A model generated the notes under the pieces. That model did not search any database, was not told where the DNA came from, and saw only the letters and a program-made list of their open reading frames with translations. Of a stretch of DNA of 64,000 nucleotides, positions 26,533-35,677 are shown one piece after another. Origin of the DNA: an uncultured Slackia sp. Lineage in GTDB: Bacteria; Actinomycetota; Coriobacteriia; Coriobacteriales; Eggerthellaceae. The position numbers and the translations under genes are program-made. The stretch lies in NCBI RefSeq assembly GCF_934630525.1, contig NZ_CAKTVX010000001.1:62001-126000 (forward strand), given 5' to 3'. Numbering within the stretch: position 1 is the first letter of the stretch; every line of letters begins with the position of its first letter.

Positions 26533-28179
26533 ATGGATGAAACGCTGCCCATGTTCTACGATGACTCCATGCAAAATATAAAGGAACATACCGACAACTT
26601 TGATCCAGCCGATTGTGGCACTGCCAATTGTGGAGCTGCTGTCTTTGAGCCCGAAGCGAGCGGGCGTTCTTGCCCTCCGTGCGCCGTAGAACCCTCTTTG
26701 CATGGCGAATGGGCCGGAGAGCAAGCCGCAGGTCATGCTGGTGATCGTGCTGATGGTTGCGCTGAAAATCAGGCTGACGGCCACGTCGAAGGTCGCTCTG
26801 ACGGTTGCACCGAGGGTCGCGCCGAAAGCTGCCCCGAGGATCGCGCGCAGGCCGCCCCTCATTCCCGCCCCGATGCTTCCAGCGAGGAAGACTTCGCCGG
26901 TTTCGTGAAGCACAACATCGCGTCAAGCGGTATTTTCGGCGGAGTGTCGGAAAAAGGCGCCGCGCCCCAGAATCGCAGCGCGGCCGATTGGGGAATCGAC
27001 GTTGCCGTCGCTCTTGTCGCATTCGCGTTTGGCTGTGCCCAAATGGTGATTACCGCTTCTTCCGTCGTGCATGTTGATGCTGGTCCCTATGGGTCGAGCT
27101 GGGTTAATTACGTTCCTAACATCTATGCATATTTGGCGGTTGCCCTTACGACTGCGCCGTTGATTCTTCGTCGCGAGGCGCCGTGGTTCGTGCTCGCGCT
27201 CACCCTTGCATGTTATGTTTTCCTGTCGAATTCCATGGGCGGAACGGTTTCGCTTTCGCCCATTGGCCCCATCGTGGCTGTCTATACCGTGGCAAGCGAA
27301 CGCGCCCGCGGCGAGGCCCTTGCGGCTGCGGCTGTGGTGGGCGTGTGCGCGGCGGTGGTTCCCATGGGTGCTTCGAGCGTCGCCATGGCGCTTGTGATGC
27401 GCATCGAAAACGTTGCGTTTGTGGTGGTCGCGGCCTTGGGCGGTTTCGGCGTGCGCATGTACCATGCGTACATGGAAGAGACGCGCCGCCGTTTGGCTGA
27501 AGCCGAGCGCACGCGCGAAGAGCTCGCTGCGCGCCGCGTTGCCGACGAGCGTGTGCGCATCGCGCGTGAGGTGCACGATATTACGGCCCATTCCCTCTCT
27601 GCGGTCGCCATTCAGGCGGCTGCGGCGGAGCGCCTCATCGACTTGAACCCTGCTGCAGCGAAAGAAGCGATTGCCGACATTCGATCGGTTTCGAAATCGT
27701 CGCTCGATGAGATCCGCTCGCTTATCGGAGTGCTGCGTGGCGACGAAGCCGCTGAGCATGCGCCCGCCGAAGGCACCGAGCGCATGGCCGATGTCGTGTC
27801 GTTCTTGCAGCGCGCTGGCATCGAGGTCGATTTCGACGAAAGCGATTACGACAAGGCGCGGGTGCCCGCATTCGTCGATATGGCGCTGTTCTCGCTCGCG
27901 CGCGAGTCGGCCACCAATGCTGTGCGCCACGCCCATGCCTCTCGTATTCGCATTGAACTGGCATCTTCCCCCTCGAAGGCGACGCTCGTATTTTCCGACG
28001 ACGGCGTCGGCATGGGCAGCGGGGTGCGTGAGCATGCCGAAGGCCATGGCCTCGAGGGCATGGGCGAGAGAATCGAAGCGCTCAACGGCGCATTCACCAT
28101 AGAAAGCGAGCCTGGCCGCGGATGCACGATTCGCGCCGACGTACCCTTGGAGGTGGTACACGATGACGAACATCGATGA
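26533..28179 (+). CDS. Sensor histidine kinase, NarL/LiaS-type (HisKA_3)
   Basis: About 548 residues. A long soluble N-terminus (about 150 residues) contains four degenerate 8-residue repeats (DRADGCAE, NQADGHVE, GRSDGCTE, GRAESCPE). Five or six membrane helices follow (IDVAVALVAFAFGCAQMVIT through FVVVAALGGFGVRMYH), then a coiled coil, the H-box REVHDITAHSLSAVAIQAAA with the phospho-accepting His, and a HATPase domain with NAVRHAHA, DDGVGMG and GHGLEGMGERIEAL. It would phosphorylate the overlapping response regulator. ATGs at 26479, 26533, 26551 and 26569 are all possible starts; none has a clear Shine-Dalgarno. The signal sensed is unknown. Confidence 0.85.
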   Translation: MDETLPMFYDDSMQNIKEHTDNFDPADCGTANCGAAVFEPEASGRSCPPCAVEPSLHGEWAGEQAAGHAGDRADGCAENQADGHVEGRSDGCTEGRAESCPEDRAQAAPHSRPDASSEEDFAGFVKHNIASSGIFGGVSEKGAAPQNRSAADWGIDVAVALVAFAFGCAQMVITASSVVHVDAGPYGSSWVNYVPNIYAYLAVALTTAPLILRREAPWFVLALTLACYVFLSNSMGGTVSLSPIGPIVAVYTVASERARGEALAAAAVVGVCAAVVPMGASSVAMALVMRIENVAFVVVAALGGFGVRMYHAYMEETRRRLAEAERTREELAARRVADERVRIAREVHDITAHSLSAVAIQAAAAERLIDLNPAAAKEAIADIRSVSKSSLDEIRSLIGVLRGDEAAEHAPAEGTERMADVVSFLQRAGIEVDFDESDYDKARVPAFVDMALFSLARESATNAVRHAHASRIRIELASSPSKATLVFSDDGVGMGSGVREHAEGHGLEGMGERIEALNGAFTIESEPGRGCTIRADVPLEVVHDDEHR

Positions 28180-28858
28180 GACGTGCGGCGGCGCACCCAT
28201 TCGGGTCGCCATTGCCGATGACCAAGACCTGGTTCGTAAGGGCTTCAGGTTCATTCTTTCGTCGTTTCCCGGCATTGAAGTGGTGGGCGAGGCGGTCGAT
28301 GGCGCCGATGCCGTCGCATTGGCGCGTCGCATGCGCCCCGACGTGCTGCTCATGGATATTCGCATGCCGCGCAAAGATGGCATCGAAGCCTGCCGAGAGC
28401 TCGCGGGCGACCCCGATACGGCCGATGTTGCGGTGCTTATTCTTACGACGTTCGATATCGATGAATATGTCTACGATGCGCTTGCGGCGGGTGCGAGCGG
28501 CTTCTTGCTGAAAGATGTCGATCCCGACGATTTGGCGCAGGCCATTCGCGTTGTGCATGAGGGCAATGCGCTCATTCAGCCCTCGATCACGCGCCGCTTG
28601 GTTGAGACGTACGCCGCGTCGCGCAGCAAGGCGCGCTTCGATGGCACGCGCATCTCTGATCTTACCGACCGAGAGCGTGAGATTCTCACTATGGTCGGCA
28701 AGGGCATGTCCAATGATGAAATCGCTGCTGAACTGGTGATTTCTCCCGCAACGGTTCGCACGCATGTGGGCCGCATCATGGTGAAGCTCGACGCTCACGA
28801 TCGAGCCCAGCTCGTGGTTGCCGCCTATGAAAGCGGTTTGGTGAAACCGGGCATGTAG
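28163..28858 (+). CDS. Two-component response regulator, NarL/LuxR family
   Basis: A 231-residue regulator. The receiver domain has IRVAIADDQDLVRKGFRFIL, the phospho-acceptor Asp in VLLMDIRMPRKDGIEA, LTTFDIDEYVYDALAAGASG and a Lys in FLLKDVDPDDL. The C-terminal LuxR-type helix-turn-helix reads LTDREREILTMVGKGMSNDE and LVISPATVRTHVGRIMVKLD. The ATG lies 17 bases inside the end of the kinase gene, so the pair is translationally coupled. Its expression would follow any switching of the upstream inverted-repeat segment. Confidence 0.94.
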   Translation: MTNIDETCGGAPIRVAIADDQDLVRKGFRFILSSFPGIEVVGEAVDGADAVALARRMRPDVLLMDIRMPRKDGIEACRELAGDPDTADVAVLILTTFDIDEYVYDALAAGASGFLLKDVDPDDLAQAIRVVHEGNALIQPSITRRLVETYAASRSKARFDGTRISDLTDREREILTMVGKGMSNDEIAAELVISPATVRTHVGRIMVKLDAHDRAQLVVAAYESGLVKPGM

Positions 28859-28945
28859 GGCGCCTCGAGGGGAAGGGCGACCGTCGACGCGCCATTCTTG
28901 CGGCACAATCCATGGCGAAATCGTGGGGCGCTTTATGAAGAAGAA

Positions 28946-28959
28946 CGAATGAATGTTCT
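28946..28959 (+). promoter_or_regulatory. SOS-box-like sequence ahead of uvrA
   Basis: CGAATGAATGTTCT matches the Gram-positive LexA box CGAAC-N4-GTTCG at 8 of 10 defined positions. A -10-like TATTAT (28968-28973) lies just downstream. uvrA is a classical SOS gene, so LexA control is plausible but not proven. Confidence 0.45.
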
Positions 28960-29010
28960 ATTTCTGCTATTATGGCGCGGTTGCAAATACTTGGCAGAAA
29001 GGTCGAGATC

Positions 29011-31887
29011 GTGGCCAGCGATTCCATCGTCATCAAGGGCGCGCGTGAGCATAACCTGAAAAACGTCGACGTCACCATCCCTCGCGATAAGCTCGTGGTT
29101 ATTACGGGCCTGTCGGGTTCGGGTAAGTCGTCGCTCGCGTTCGACACCATCTACGCCGAGGGCCAACGCCGTTATGTGGAAAGCCTTTCTGCTTACGCCC
29201 GCCAATTCTTGGGGCAAATGAACAAGCCCGACCTCGATTCGATCGACGGCCTCTCACCCGCGGTGGCAATCGATCAGAAAACCACGTCGAAAAACCCGCG
29301 CTCAACGGTGGGCACCACGACGGAGATCTACGACTACCTGCGCCTTCTGTTCGCGCGCGTGGGCACGCCGCATTGTCCTGAATGCGGGCGCGAAATCAAG
29401 GCGCGCACCACCGACCAAGTAACCGACGAAATTCTTGCGCTCGGCGAGGGCAAGAAGGCGCTCATTTTGGCGCCCGTCGTGGTCGGACGCAAGGGTGAGC
29501 ACACGAAAATCCTTTCCGACCTGCAAAAAGAAGGCTTCTCGCGCGTGCGTATCGACGGCGTGGTGCAGCGTCTGGAAGGCGAGCCTGTCAAGCTCGATAA
29601 AAAGTTCAAGCACACGATCGATGTCGTGGTCGACCGTGTGGTGTTGAAGGCGTCTGCGACGAGCCGCATTGCCGAATCGGTTGAAACGGCGACGAAGCTT
29701 TCCGATGGTCGCGTGGTGTGCCACTTGGTCGATGAGGAAGTCCAGGAAGCCGATGGGCAGAAATCGACTCCGGGCTTCACGACGGTTATGCCGGGCGACC
29801 ACTTCTATTCGCTTGCCCTCGCGTGTCCTGAGCACGGCCATTCGATGGACGAGCTGCAGCCGCGCGACTTCAGCTTCAATGCGCCCTACGGCGCCTGCCC
29901 CGATTGCGCGGGCCTCGGCAGCCGCGAGGAAGTCGACCCGAGCCTGCTCATTCCCGACCCGTCGCTGTCGCTGAACGAGGGCTGCATTGCGCCGTTTGCA
30001 ACGGGCAATTATTATCCCCAGGTGCTTCGAGCGGTGTGCAAACATATGGGCGAAGACCCCGCCACTCCGTGGGAAGATTTGAAGAAGAAAACGCGCGATG
30101 TGTTGCTGTATGGTCTCAAGAACGAAAAGGTTTTCGTCGACTACGTGACCGTCGACGGTCGCGAAACGGGCTGGAGCATCGATTGGGAAGGCGCCTGCGA
30201 AGCGGTCATGGGCCGCTATAAAGACTCGACGAGCGATTCCCAGCGCGAGAAATACGAGAAATATTTCGCCACCATTCCATGCGCAACGTGTGGCGGAAAA
30301 CGTCTGAAGCCCGAGATTCTCGCCGTGACCGTTGGCGGCAAGAATATCCATGAAGCGTGCGACATGTCGGCCGCCGAGGCGCTGGAGTTCTTCAACAACC
30401 TGCAGCTCGACGAGCGTCAGGCATTCATTGCCACGGCCATCGTGAAAGAGGTGCGTGCGCGCCTGCAGTTTTTGGTCGATGTGGGTCTTGATTATTTGAC
30501 GCTCGAACGCGGCACGGCGTCGCTTTCAGGCGGCGAGGCCCAGCGCATTCGCCTGGCCACGCAGATTGGTGCTGGTCTCATGGGCGTGTTGTACATTCTG
30601 GACGAGCCGTCCATCGGCCTACACCAGCGCGACAACGAGCGCCTCATCGCCACCCTTGAACGCCTGCGCGATTTGGGTAACACGGTTATCGTCGTCGAGC
30701 ATGACGAAGACACCATTCGCCATGCCGACTACGTGATTGATATGGGTCCTGGTGCGGGCGAGAAGGGCGGTCATGTGGTTGCCGCCGGCACGCCCGATGA
30801 AGTGGCGAGCGCCGAGGGAAGCTTCACGGCTGATTACCTGTCGGGCCGCCGCCGTATCGAGGTGCCTGAGGTTCGCCGCAAGCCCAAACGCGGTGCCATT
30901 AAGCTCACCGGTGCTTGCGAGAACAACTTAAAGAACGTGTCCATTTCCGTTGAACTTGGCACGCTTACCGTGGTCACGGGCGTTTCTGGGTCGGGCAAAA
31001 GCTCGCTTATCACCGACACGCTTGCGCCGGCGCTCGCGAACCGCATCAATCACGCGCGCCATCGCACGGGCGAATACCGCAAGCTCACGGGCTACGAGGC
31101 GCTCGATAAGATCGTCGATATCGACCAAAGCCCCATCGGTCGCACGCCGCGCTCGAATCCCGCGACGTATATCGGCTTGTGGGACGACATTCGCGCGCTG
31201 TTTGCGAGCACGCAGGAGGCGAAGGCGCGCGGCTATGCGCCTGGTCGCTTCAGCTTCAATGTGAGCGGTGGCCGCTGCGAGGCGTGCAAGGGCGATGGGC
31301 AAATCAAAATTGAGATGCACTTCTTGCCCGATGTGTACGTGCCGTGTGAGGTATGCGGCGGCATGCGCTATAACCGCGAGACCTTGCAGGTGACGTACCG
31401 CGGCAAAAACGTGTACGACGTGCTCGATATGACGGTCGACGAGGCGCTCGAGTTCTTCAAGAATTTGCCGGGCTTGGCGCGCAAGCTCCAAACGCTGCAC
31501 GATGTGGGCTTGGGCTACATTCGATTGGGCCAACCTGCCACCACGCTTTCGGGCGGCGAGGCCCAGCGCGTGAAGCTCGCGAGCGAGTTGCAGCGTCGTC
31601 AAACGGGCAAAACGTTCTATATTCTCGACGAGCCCACCACGGGCCTGCATATGGAAGACGTGCGACAGCTTCTTGATGTTTTGCAGCGTCTTGTCGATGC
31701 GGGGAATACGGTGCTCGTTATTGAGCATAATCTTGATGTTATTAAGACCGCCGACCGATTGATCGACCTCGGACCCGAAGGCGGCTCGCGCGGTGGTACC
31801 ATTGTGGCCACGGGCACGCCCGAGCAGGTTGCGAAGGTTCCCGAAAGCCACACTGGTCGCTTCTTGCGAGATATTTTGAACGTCTAG
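29011..31887 (+). CDS. uvrA: Excinuclease ABC subunit UvrA
   Basis: A 958-residue double ABC ATPase: Walker A GLSGSGKSSLAFDTIYAEGQ (near residue 30) and GVSGSGKSSLITDT (near 660). Two signature motifs LSGGEAQRIRLATQ and LSGGEAQRVKLASE are present, with zinc-binding cysteine pairs CPECG, CPDCAG, CATCGGKRLKPE and CEACKGDG...CEVCGG. UvrA detects bulky DNA lesions and loads UvrB. The family start (SDSIVIKGAREHNLKN) fits the GTG at 29011, preceded by AAGGTCGAG; an in-frame ATG 13 codons upstream overlaps the predicted -10. uvrB and uvrC are not in the window. Confidence 0.97.
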   Translation: MASDSIVIKGAREHNLKNVDVTIPRDKLVVITGLSGSGKSSLAFDTIYAEGQRRYVESLSAYARQFLGQMNKPDLDSIDGLSPAVAIDQKTTSKNPRSTVGTTTEIYDYLRLLFARVGTPHCPECGREIKARTTDQVTDEILALGEGKKALILAPVVVGRKGEHTKILSDLQKEGFSRVRIDGVVQRLEGEPVKLDKKFKHTIDVVVDRVVLKASATSRIAESVETATKLSDGRVVCHLVDEEVQEADGQKSTPGFTTVMPGDHFYSLALACPEHGHSMDELQPRDFSFNAPYGACPDCAGLGSREEVDPSLLIPDPSLSLNEGCIAPFATGNYYPQVLRAVCKHMGEDPATPWEDLKKKTRDVLLYGLKNEKVFVDYVTVDGRETGWSIDWEGACEAVMGRYKDSTSDSQREKYEKYFATIPCATCGGKRLKPEILAVTVGGKNIHEACDMSAAEALEFFNNLQLDERQAFIATAIVKEVRARLQFLVDVGLDYLTLERGTASLSGGEAQRIRLATQIGAGLMGVLYILDEPSIGLHQRDNERLIATLERLRDLGNTVIVVEHDEDTIRHADYVIDMGPGAGEKGGHVVAAGTPDEVASAEGSFTADYLSGRRRIEVPEVRRKPKRGAIKLTGACENNLKNVSISVELGTLTVVTGVSGSGKSSLITDTLAPALANRINHARHRTGEYRKLTGYEALDKIVDIDQSPIGRTPRSNPATYIGLWDDIRALFASTQEAKARGYAPGRFSFNVSGGRCEACKGDGQIKIEMHFLPDVYVPCEVCGGMRYNRETLQVTYRGKNVYDVLDMTVDEALEFFKNLPGLARKLQTLHDVGLGYIRLGQPATTLSGGEAQRVKLASELQRRQTGKTFYILDEPTTGLHMEDVRQLLDVLQRLVDAGNTVLVIEHNLDVIKTADRLIDLGPEGGSRGGTIVATGTPEQVAKVPESHTGRFLRDILNV

Positions 31888-31926
31888 CCGCCCGCGCACG
31901 GCTTGCGCGCTAAAGGGGGATGTTAC

Positions 31927-34245
31927 ATGCAGAAATCGCGGCCGCATTTCGCACGCGGCGTGCTTTTCGCTCTTATCGGAGGCGTGAGCTGGGCTTTTTC
32001 TGGCACATGCGCAGAATTCCTTTTTGAGACGCAGCATCTCTCGCCGGCGTGGGTCACGTCGGTGCGATGCATGATTTCGGGCGTCGTGTTCTTGATTCTT
32101 GCGGCCATCATCGACCGCGAGCGCTTTCTTGAAGCCGCCAAAAACAAGCGCGCGTGGATTGCGTTCGCGGTCAATGGCCTTTTCGGCACCGTGTTTTGCC
32201 AGTTCACGTACCTCACGTCCATCAGCTATACCGATTCGGGCACCACGACTGTGTTGTCGATGGTGGGCTTGGTTTTGGTTATGGGCTACAGCTGTCGGGC
32301 AAGCCACCGCCTTCCGCGAAAGCGAGAGGTATTCGGCCTCGTGCTCACGCTCGTCGGCGTTGTGCTCATTGCGACGAACGGCGACATTTCGAGCTTGGCC
32401 ATGCCGCTGCCCGGCCTTGTATGGGGCCTGCTTTCGGCCGTGGGCCTTGCGGCATACAACATCATTCCCGTTAAGCTTATCGGCCGCTATGGCAGCCTGG
32501 TCACCATGGGTTTCTCGATGTTCGTGGCAGGCGCTTCCATGTGCTTTATCGAGCAGCCGTGGACAGTTCCCGTCGACGTGAACACCGAAGTGATTTTGGG
32601 CATGGCCGCGATTATCGTGGTTGGCACGGTTATCGCTGCATGGATTTACATGCAGGCGATCGCCGATATCGGCGCGGTGAAGGCGTCGATGATTGCGGCG
32701 GTCGAACCTGTGGCGGCTACCATTTTCACGGTCACGTTGCTTGGAACGCGTTTCGAGCTCGTTGACCTTATTGGTTTTGCCTGCATCGTTGCCATGGTGT
32801 TGCTTGTGAGCTCGAAGGCCGATGACGAGCAGAAGCTCGCGGAAGACTTGGCGGGCAAAACCGGGGAAGAAGATACGGTCCCAACTCCCGAGTCTATTGA
32901 GCTCGCCCATGCTGAGGCCGCGATTCGTGCGGCGAAAGCTGCGTCGGGGTCTCAGGCTTCGCTCGAGGAAGTTCCCGCTCCCGAGCCTGTCGTGCTGTGG
33001 GATCCCGCCATTTCCCAGAAGGCGCGCGAAAAGGCCAACAGCGGCGAGCTTTCTTTAGAAGAAATGATCTGCTCACCAGAAGCGGCCCATTTGGTTGACG
33101 CGAAGTCAAACACGAAAGACACCGTGCGTCATGGCGTGCGCGAAGGCATCGCGCTCACGGTGTTTGGGCTACTCGTCGTCGCAGGTTTCATAGCGCTCAC
33201 GACGTATATTTCCGCCGGACATAATTTGAACTATGCCTCTACGGGTATCGACGATATCGCGGGCGACATGTCGGGGTATGGCGTGATTCTGTACGAGGGC
33301 ACGGTCGAATTCTCATCGTCGGCCGCGTCTTCGCTGACGAGCGACAACGCGCTGGTCCCCAACGGATCGGCCCGCACGGGCGAAAGCGGTGAATCGGACG
33401 AAGGCGCCGAAGAGGGCGCGTCGGGCGCGAAGAGCAAATCGGACGAGCAGTCTGTCAAAGGCTTCGTGAAAATGGCTCTGGGCCTCGATTCCGAAACCGA
33501 GGAGGGCGTTTCGGGCTCGGCGAAGGCTTCGGAATCGACGGGCGCAGCGACCTCGACGTCGAGCTCGGCTTCCGATGGTGCGAGCGACCCTATGACGATG
33601 GACGAAGCGAAGCAAATCTACGAGGCGAAGAAGGCGACCGTCCTCGGGCTCGACGTGAACGATTTGGAGCAATACCAATATGGCCGCATCATCATGAAGG
33701 GCGGCCATACCTACGGCGTTGTGAGCATTACCGACGACGAGCTTGCGGCGCTTGATTTGCCGAAGGCGGCCACGACCACGAAAACCACCATTACGACGTC
33801 GCGCGAGTCCCGCACATCGTCGGTAGGGTCGAGCGCGAGGGTTTCCACGAAGAGCGCGTATGCGAATGTGGCTGAACTGCTTGCCGATGTCGATGTCGAC
33901 TCTATTGACGAGGAACTGGTTGCCCGTGTCGGCGATGTTATCGACCATTTCCGCAATGCCGGCGTCGATATCATCGTTGTGCTTACGCATGACGTGCGTC
34001 CTATGGCGGCAATCGATGGCGCCGATGTGGTGATCACGGTGCGATCCGATGAGCGTTTCTCGCAGAGCCAAATGATCAACCATACGCTGTATGTCGATAC
34101 GCCCGAGGTCGGCTCCGTGGGAGCCTTGCTCGTTGCTCCCGGCAACGTGGTCTCGAGCCGTGTGCTCACGGGCGAAGCGACGAGTTCAGGTGCCTCGACG
34201 AGCGCCGAAAGCAATGTTCCATCCTATGTCGAGAAGGCCGATTAG
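31927..34245 (+). CDS. EamA/DMT-type transporter fused to a degenerate phosphoesterase-like extracytoplasmic tail
   Basis: A 772-residue protein. Residues 1-300 are a ten-helix DMT transporter with two EamA repeats (LFALIGGVSWAFSGTCAEFL; LVWGLLSAVGLAAYNIIPVK). A charged linker of about 100 residues follows, then an extra membrane helix near 420-440 (IALTVFGLLVVAGFIALTTY). The last 330 residues contain a Ser/Thr/Glu-rich spacer, VNDLEQYQYGRIIMKGGHTY, then GVDIIVVLTHDVRPMAAIDG and INHTLYVDTPEVGSVGALLV. The order of these pieces recalls the C-terminal half of 5'-nucleotidase-like metallophosphoesterases, but the metal-binding GGHSH is replaced by TVRSDERF. The ATG follows AAAGGGGGA. Substrate unknown; the fusion is, to my knowledge, atypical. 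Confidence 0.72.
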   Translation: MQKSRPHFARGVLFALIGGVSWAFSGTCAEFLFETQHLSPAWVTSVRCMISGVVFLILAAIIDRERFLEAAKNKRAWIAFAVNGLFGTVFCQFTYLTSISYTDSGTTTVLSMVGLVLVMGYSCRASHRLPRKREVFGLVLTLVGVVLIATNGDISSLAMPLPGLVWGLLSAVGLAAYNIIPVKLIGRYGSLVTMGFSMFVAGASMCFIEQPWTVPVDVNTEVILGMAAIIVVGTVIAAWIYMQAIADIGAVKASMIAAVEPVAATIFTVTLLGTRFELVDLIGFACIVAMVLLVSSKADDEQKLAEDLAGKTGEEDTVPTPESIELAHAEAAIRAAKAASGSQASLEEVPAPEPVVLWDPAISQKAREKANSGELSLEEMICSPEAAHLVDAKSNTKDTVRHGVREGIALTVFGLLVVAGFIALTTYISAGHNLNYASTGIDDIAGDMSGYGVILYEGTVEFSSSAASSLTSDNALVPNGSARTGESGESDEGAEEGASGAKSKSDEQSVKGFVKMALGLDSETEEGVSGSAKASESTGAATSTSSSASDGASDPMTMDEAKQIYEAKKATVLGLDVNDLEQYQYGRIIMKGGHTYGVVSITDDELAALDLPKAATTTKTTITTSRESRTSSVGSSARVSTKSAYANVAELLADVDVDSIDEELVARVGDVIDHFRNAGVDIIVVLTHDVRPMAAIDGADVVITVRSDERFSQSQMINHTLYVDTPEVGSVGALLVAPGNVVSSRVLTGEATSSGASTSAESNVPSYVEKAD

Positions 34246-34274
34246 TCAGAGTGATTTTGAAAGAAGGGCAACTA

Positions 34275-35627
34275 ATGCTGAATGTCAATCACGAGAGCGC
34301 CATGCCCGCCGATGCGCGCAACGCGGCTTTGGAACTTTCCGCTTTCATCGAGAAGTGTCCAAGCATGTTCCATACGACGGCCGAGATTTCCGACCGTTTG
34401 AAGAACGCGGGATTCACGTTCCTTCCTGAAGGCGAGGCGTGGAGCGTTGAGCGCGGTGGGAAGTATTTCACGACGCGCAACGGTTCAACGGTCGTCGCGT
34501 TCAAGGTGGGCGAGCAGCTCGACAATTACCATTTCCAAATCACCGCCGCGCATGGCGATTCGCCGACGTTCAAGCTTAAGGCGCAAAGCGAGCTTGAAGG
34601 CCCTGGCGCATATGTGCGCCTGAATACCGAGGTATACGGCGGCGCTATCGACTACACGTGGTTCGACAAGCCGCTTGGCTTGGCGGGTCGTGTGCTTGTG
34701 CGCGAAGGCGGGCGCATCGAAAGCAGGCTGTACGATTCGGCTTGCGACGTTGCGCTCATTCCGAGTTTGGCGATTCATATGGATCGCTCGGTGAACGAGA
34801 AATTCTCCCCGAACCGCCAGACCGACCTCATGCCGCTGTTTTCGGCCGGCGCGCTCACGCGCGGCGCGCTTGATGAATACGTTGCTTTTGAACTGGGAGT
34901 TTCCGCGGACCAGGTGATTTCCCGCGATATGTTCTTGGTGAATCGCCAAAAGCCCGAGCTGTGGGGCGCGGGCGAAGAATTCCTTTCGGCGCCCAAGCTC
35001 GACGATTTGGCATGCGCCTTCGTTTCGCTCGAGGCGTTCTTGGCAGCCGAAAACGACCACGACGTTTCGGTGTATTGCTGCTTCGACAACGAAGAGGTCG
35101 GATCGAACACCAAGCAGGGCGCCATGTCCACGGTGCTGCGCGATACGCTTGAGCGCATGAATGTCGCGCTCGGCTTCTCGCGGGAAGATTATCACTGCGC
35201 CGTCGCGAAATCCATGCTCGTGAGCTGCGATAACGCCCATGCTCTACACCCGAACCGACCCGAAGTGGCCGATGCGGAAAATCGTCCCGTTCTTGGTGGC
35301 GGCATAGTGGTCAAGGAGGCCGCGAACCAGAAATACTGCACCGATGCGTTTTCGCGCGCCGCGTTTCTTTCGGTATGCGAGGCGGCGGGCGTGCCTGTGC
35401 AAACGTTCGCGAACCGAAGCGATATGGCGGGCGGCTCCACGCTGGGCAACTTGTCGAATACCCAGGTGAGCATGCATGGCGTTGACGTGGGTTTGCCGCA
35501 GCTCGCGATGCATTCGAGCTATGAGACCTGCGCCGCATGTGATGTGAAGCTTTCCATCGATGCTCTGAAGGCGTTCTTCGATGCGGAAATCGTGATTCAT
35601 GGGTCCGATTCTATCGAGCTGAAATAG
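34275..35627 (+). CDS. apeB: M18 family aminopeptidase
   Basis: A 450-residue metallopeptidase of the aspartyl aminopeptidase family. Zinc-site blocks: ITAAHGDSPTFKLKAQSELE, the region around KLDDLACAFVSLEAF (metal-bridging Asp), CCFDNEEVGSNTKQG (general base Glu) and a C-terminal GVDVGLPQLAMHSSYETCAA. It removes acidic or neutral N-terminal residues from peptides in the cytoplasm. An in-frame GTG at 34251 exists, but the ATG at 34275 with AGAAGGG upstream is preferred. Confidence 0.92.
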   Translation: MLNVNHESAMPADARNAALELSAFIEKCPSMFHTTAEISDRLKNAGFTFLPEGEAWSVERGGKYFTTRNGSTVVAFKVGEQLDNYHFQITAAHGDSPTFKLKAQSELEGPGAYVRLNTEVYGGAIDYTWFDKPLGLAGRVLVREGGRIESRLYDSACDVALIPSLAIHMDRSVNEKFSPNRQTDLMPLFSAGALTRGALDEYVAFELGVSADQVISRDMFLVNRQKPELWGAGEEFLSAPKLDDLACAFVSLEAFLAAENDHDVSVYCCFDNEEVGSNTKQGAMSTVLRDTLERMNVALGFSREDYHCAVAKSMLVSCDNAHALHPNRPEVADAENRPVLGGGIVVKEAANQKYCTDAFSRAAFLSVCEAAGVPVQTFANRSDMAGGSTLGNLSNTQVSMHGVDVGLPQLAMHSSYETCAACDVKLSIDALKAFFDAEIVIHGSDSIELK

Positions 35628-35651
35628 GGAAGCCTACCAACGGGCAATAAA

Positions 35652-35671
35652 AAAGCGCCCGAAGGCGCTTT
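35652..35671 (-). terminator. Terminator between convergent aminopeptidase and degV genes
   Basis: AAAGCGCC and GGCGCTTT form an 8-bp stem with loop CGAA. On the minus strand it is followed by TTTTATTG, so it mainly ends degV; it may also act on the plus strand. Confidence 0.8.
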
Positions 35672-35677
35672 GGTGTG

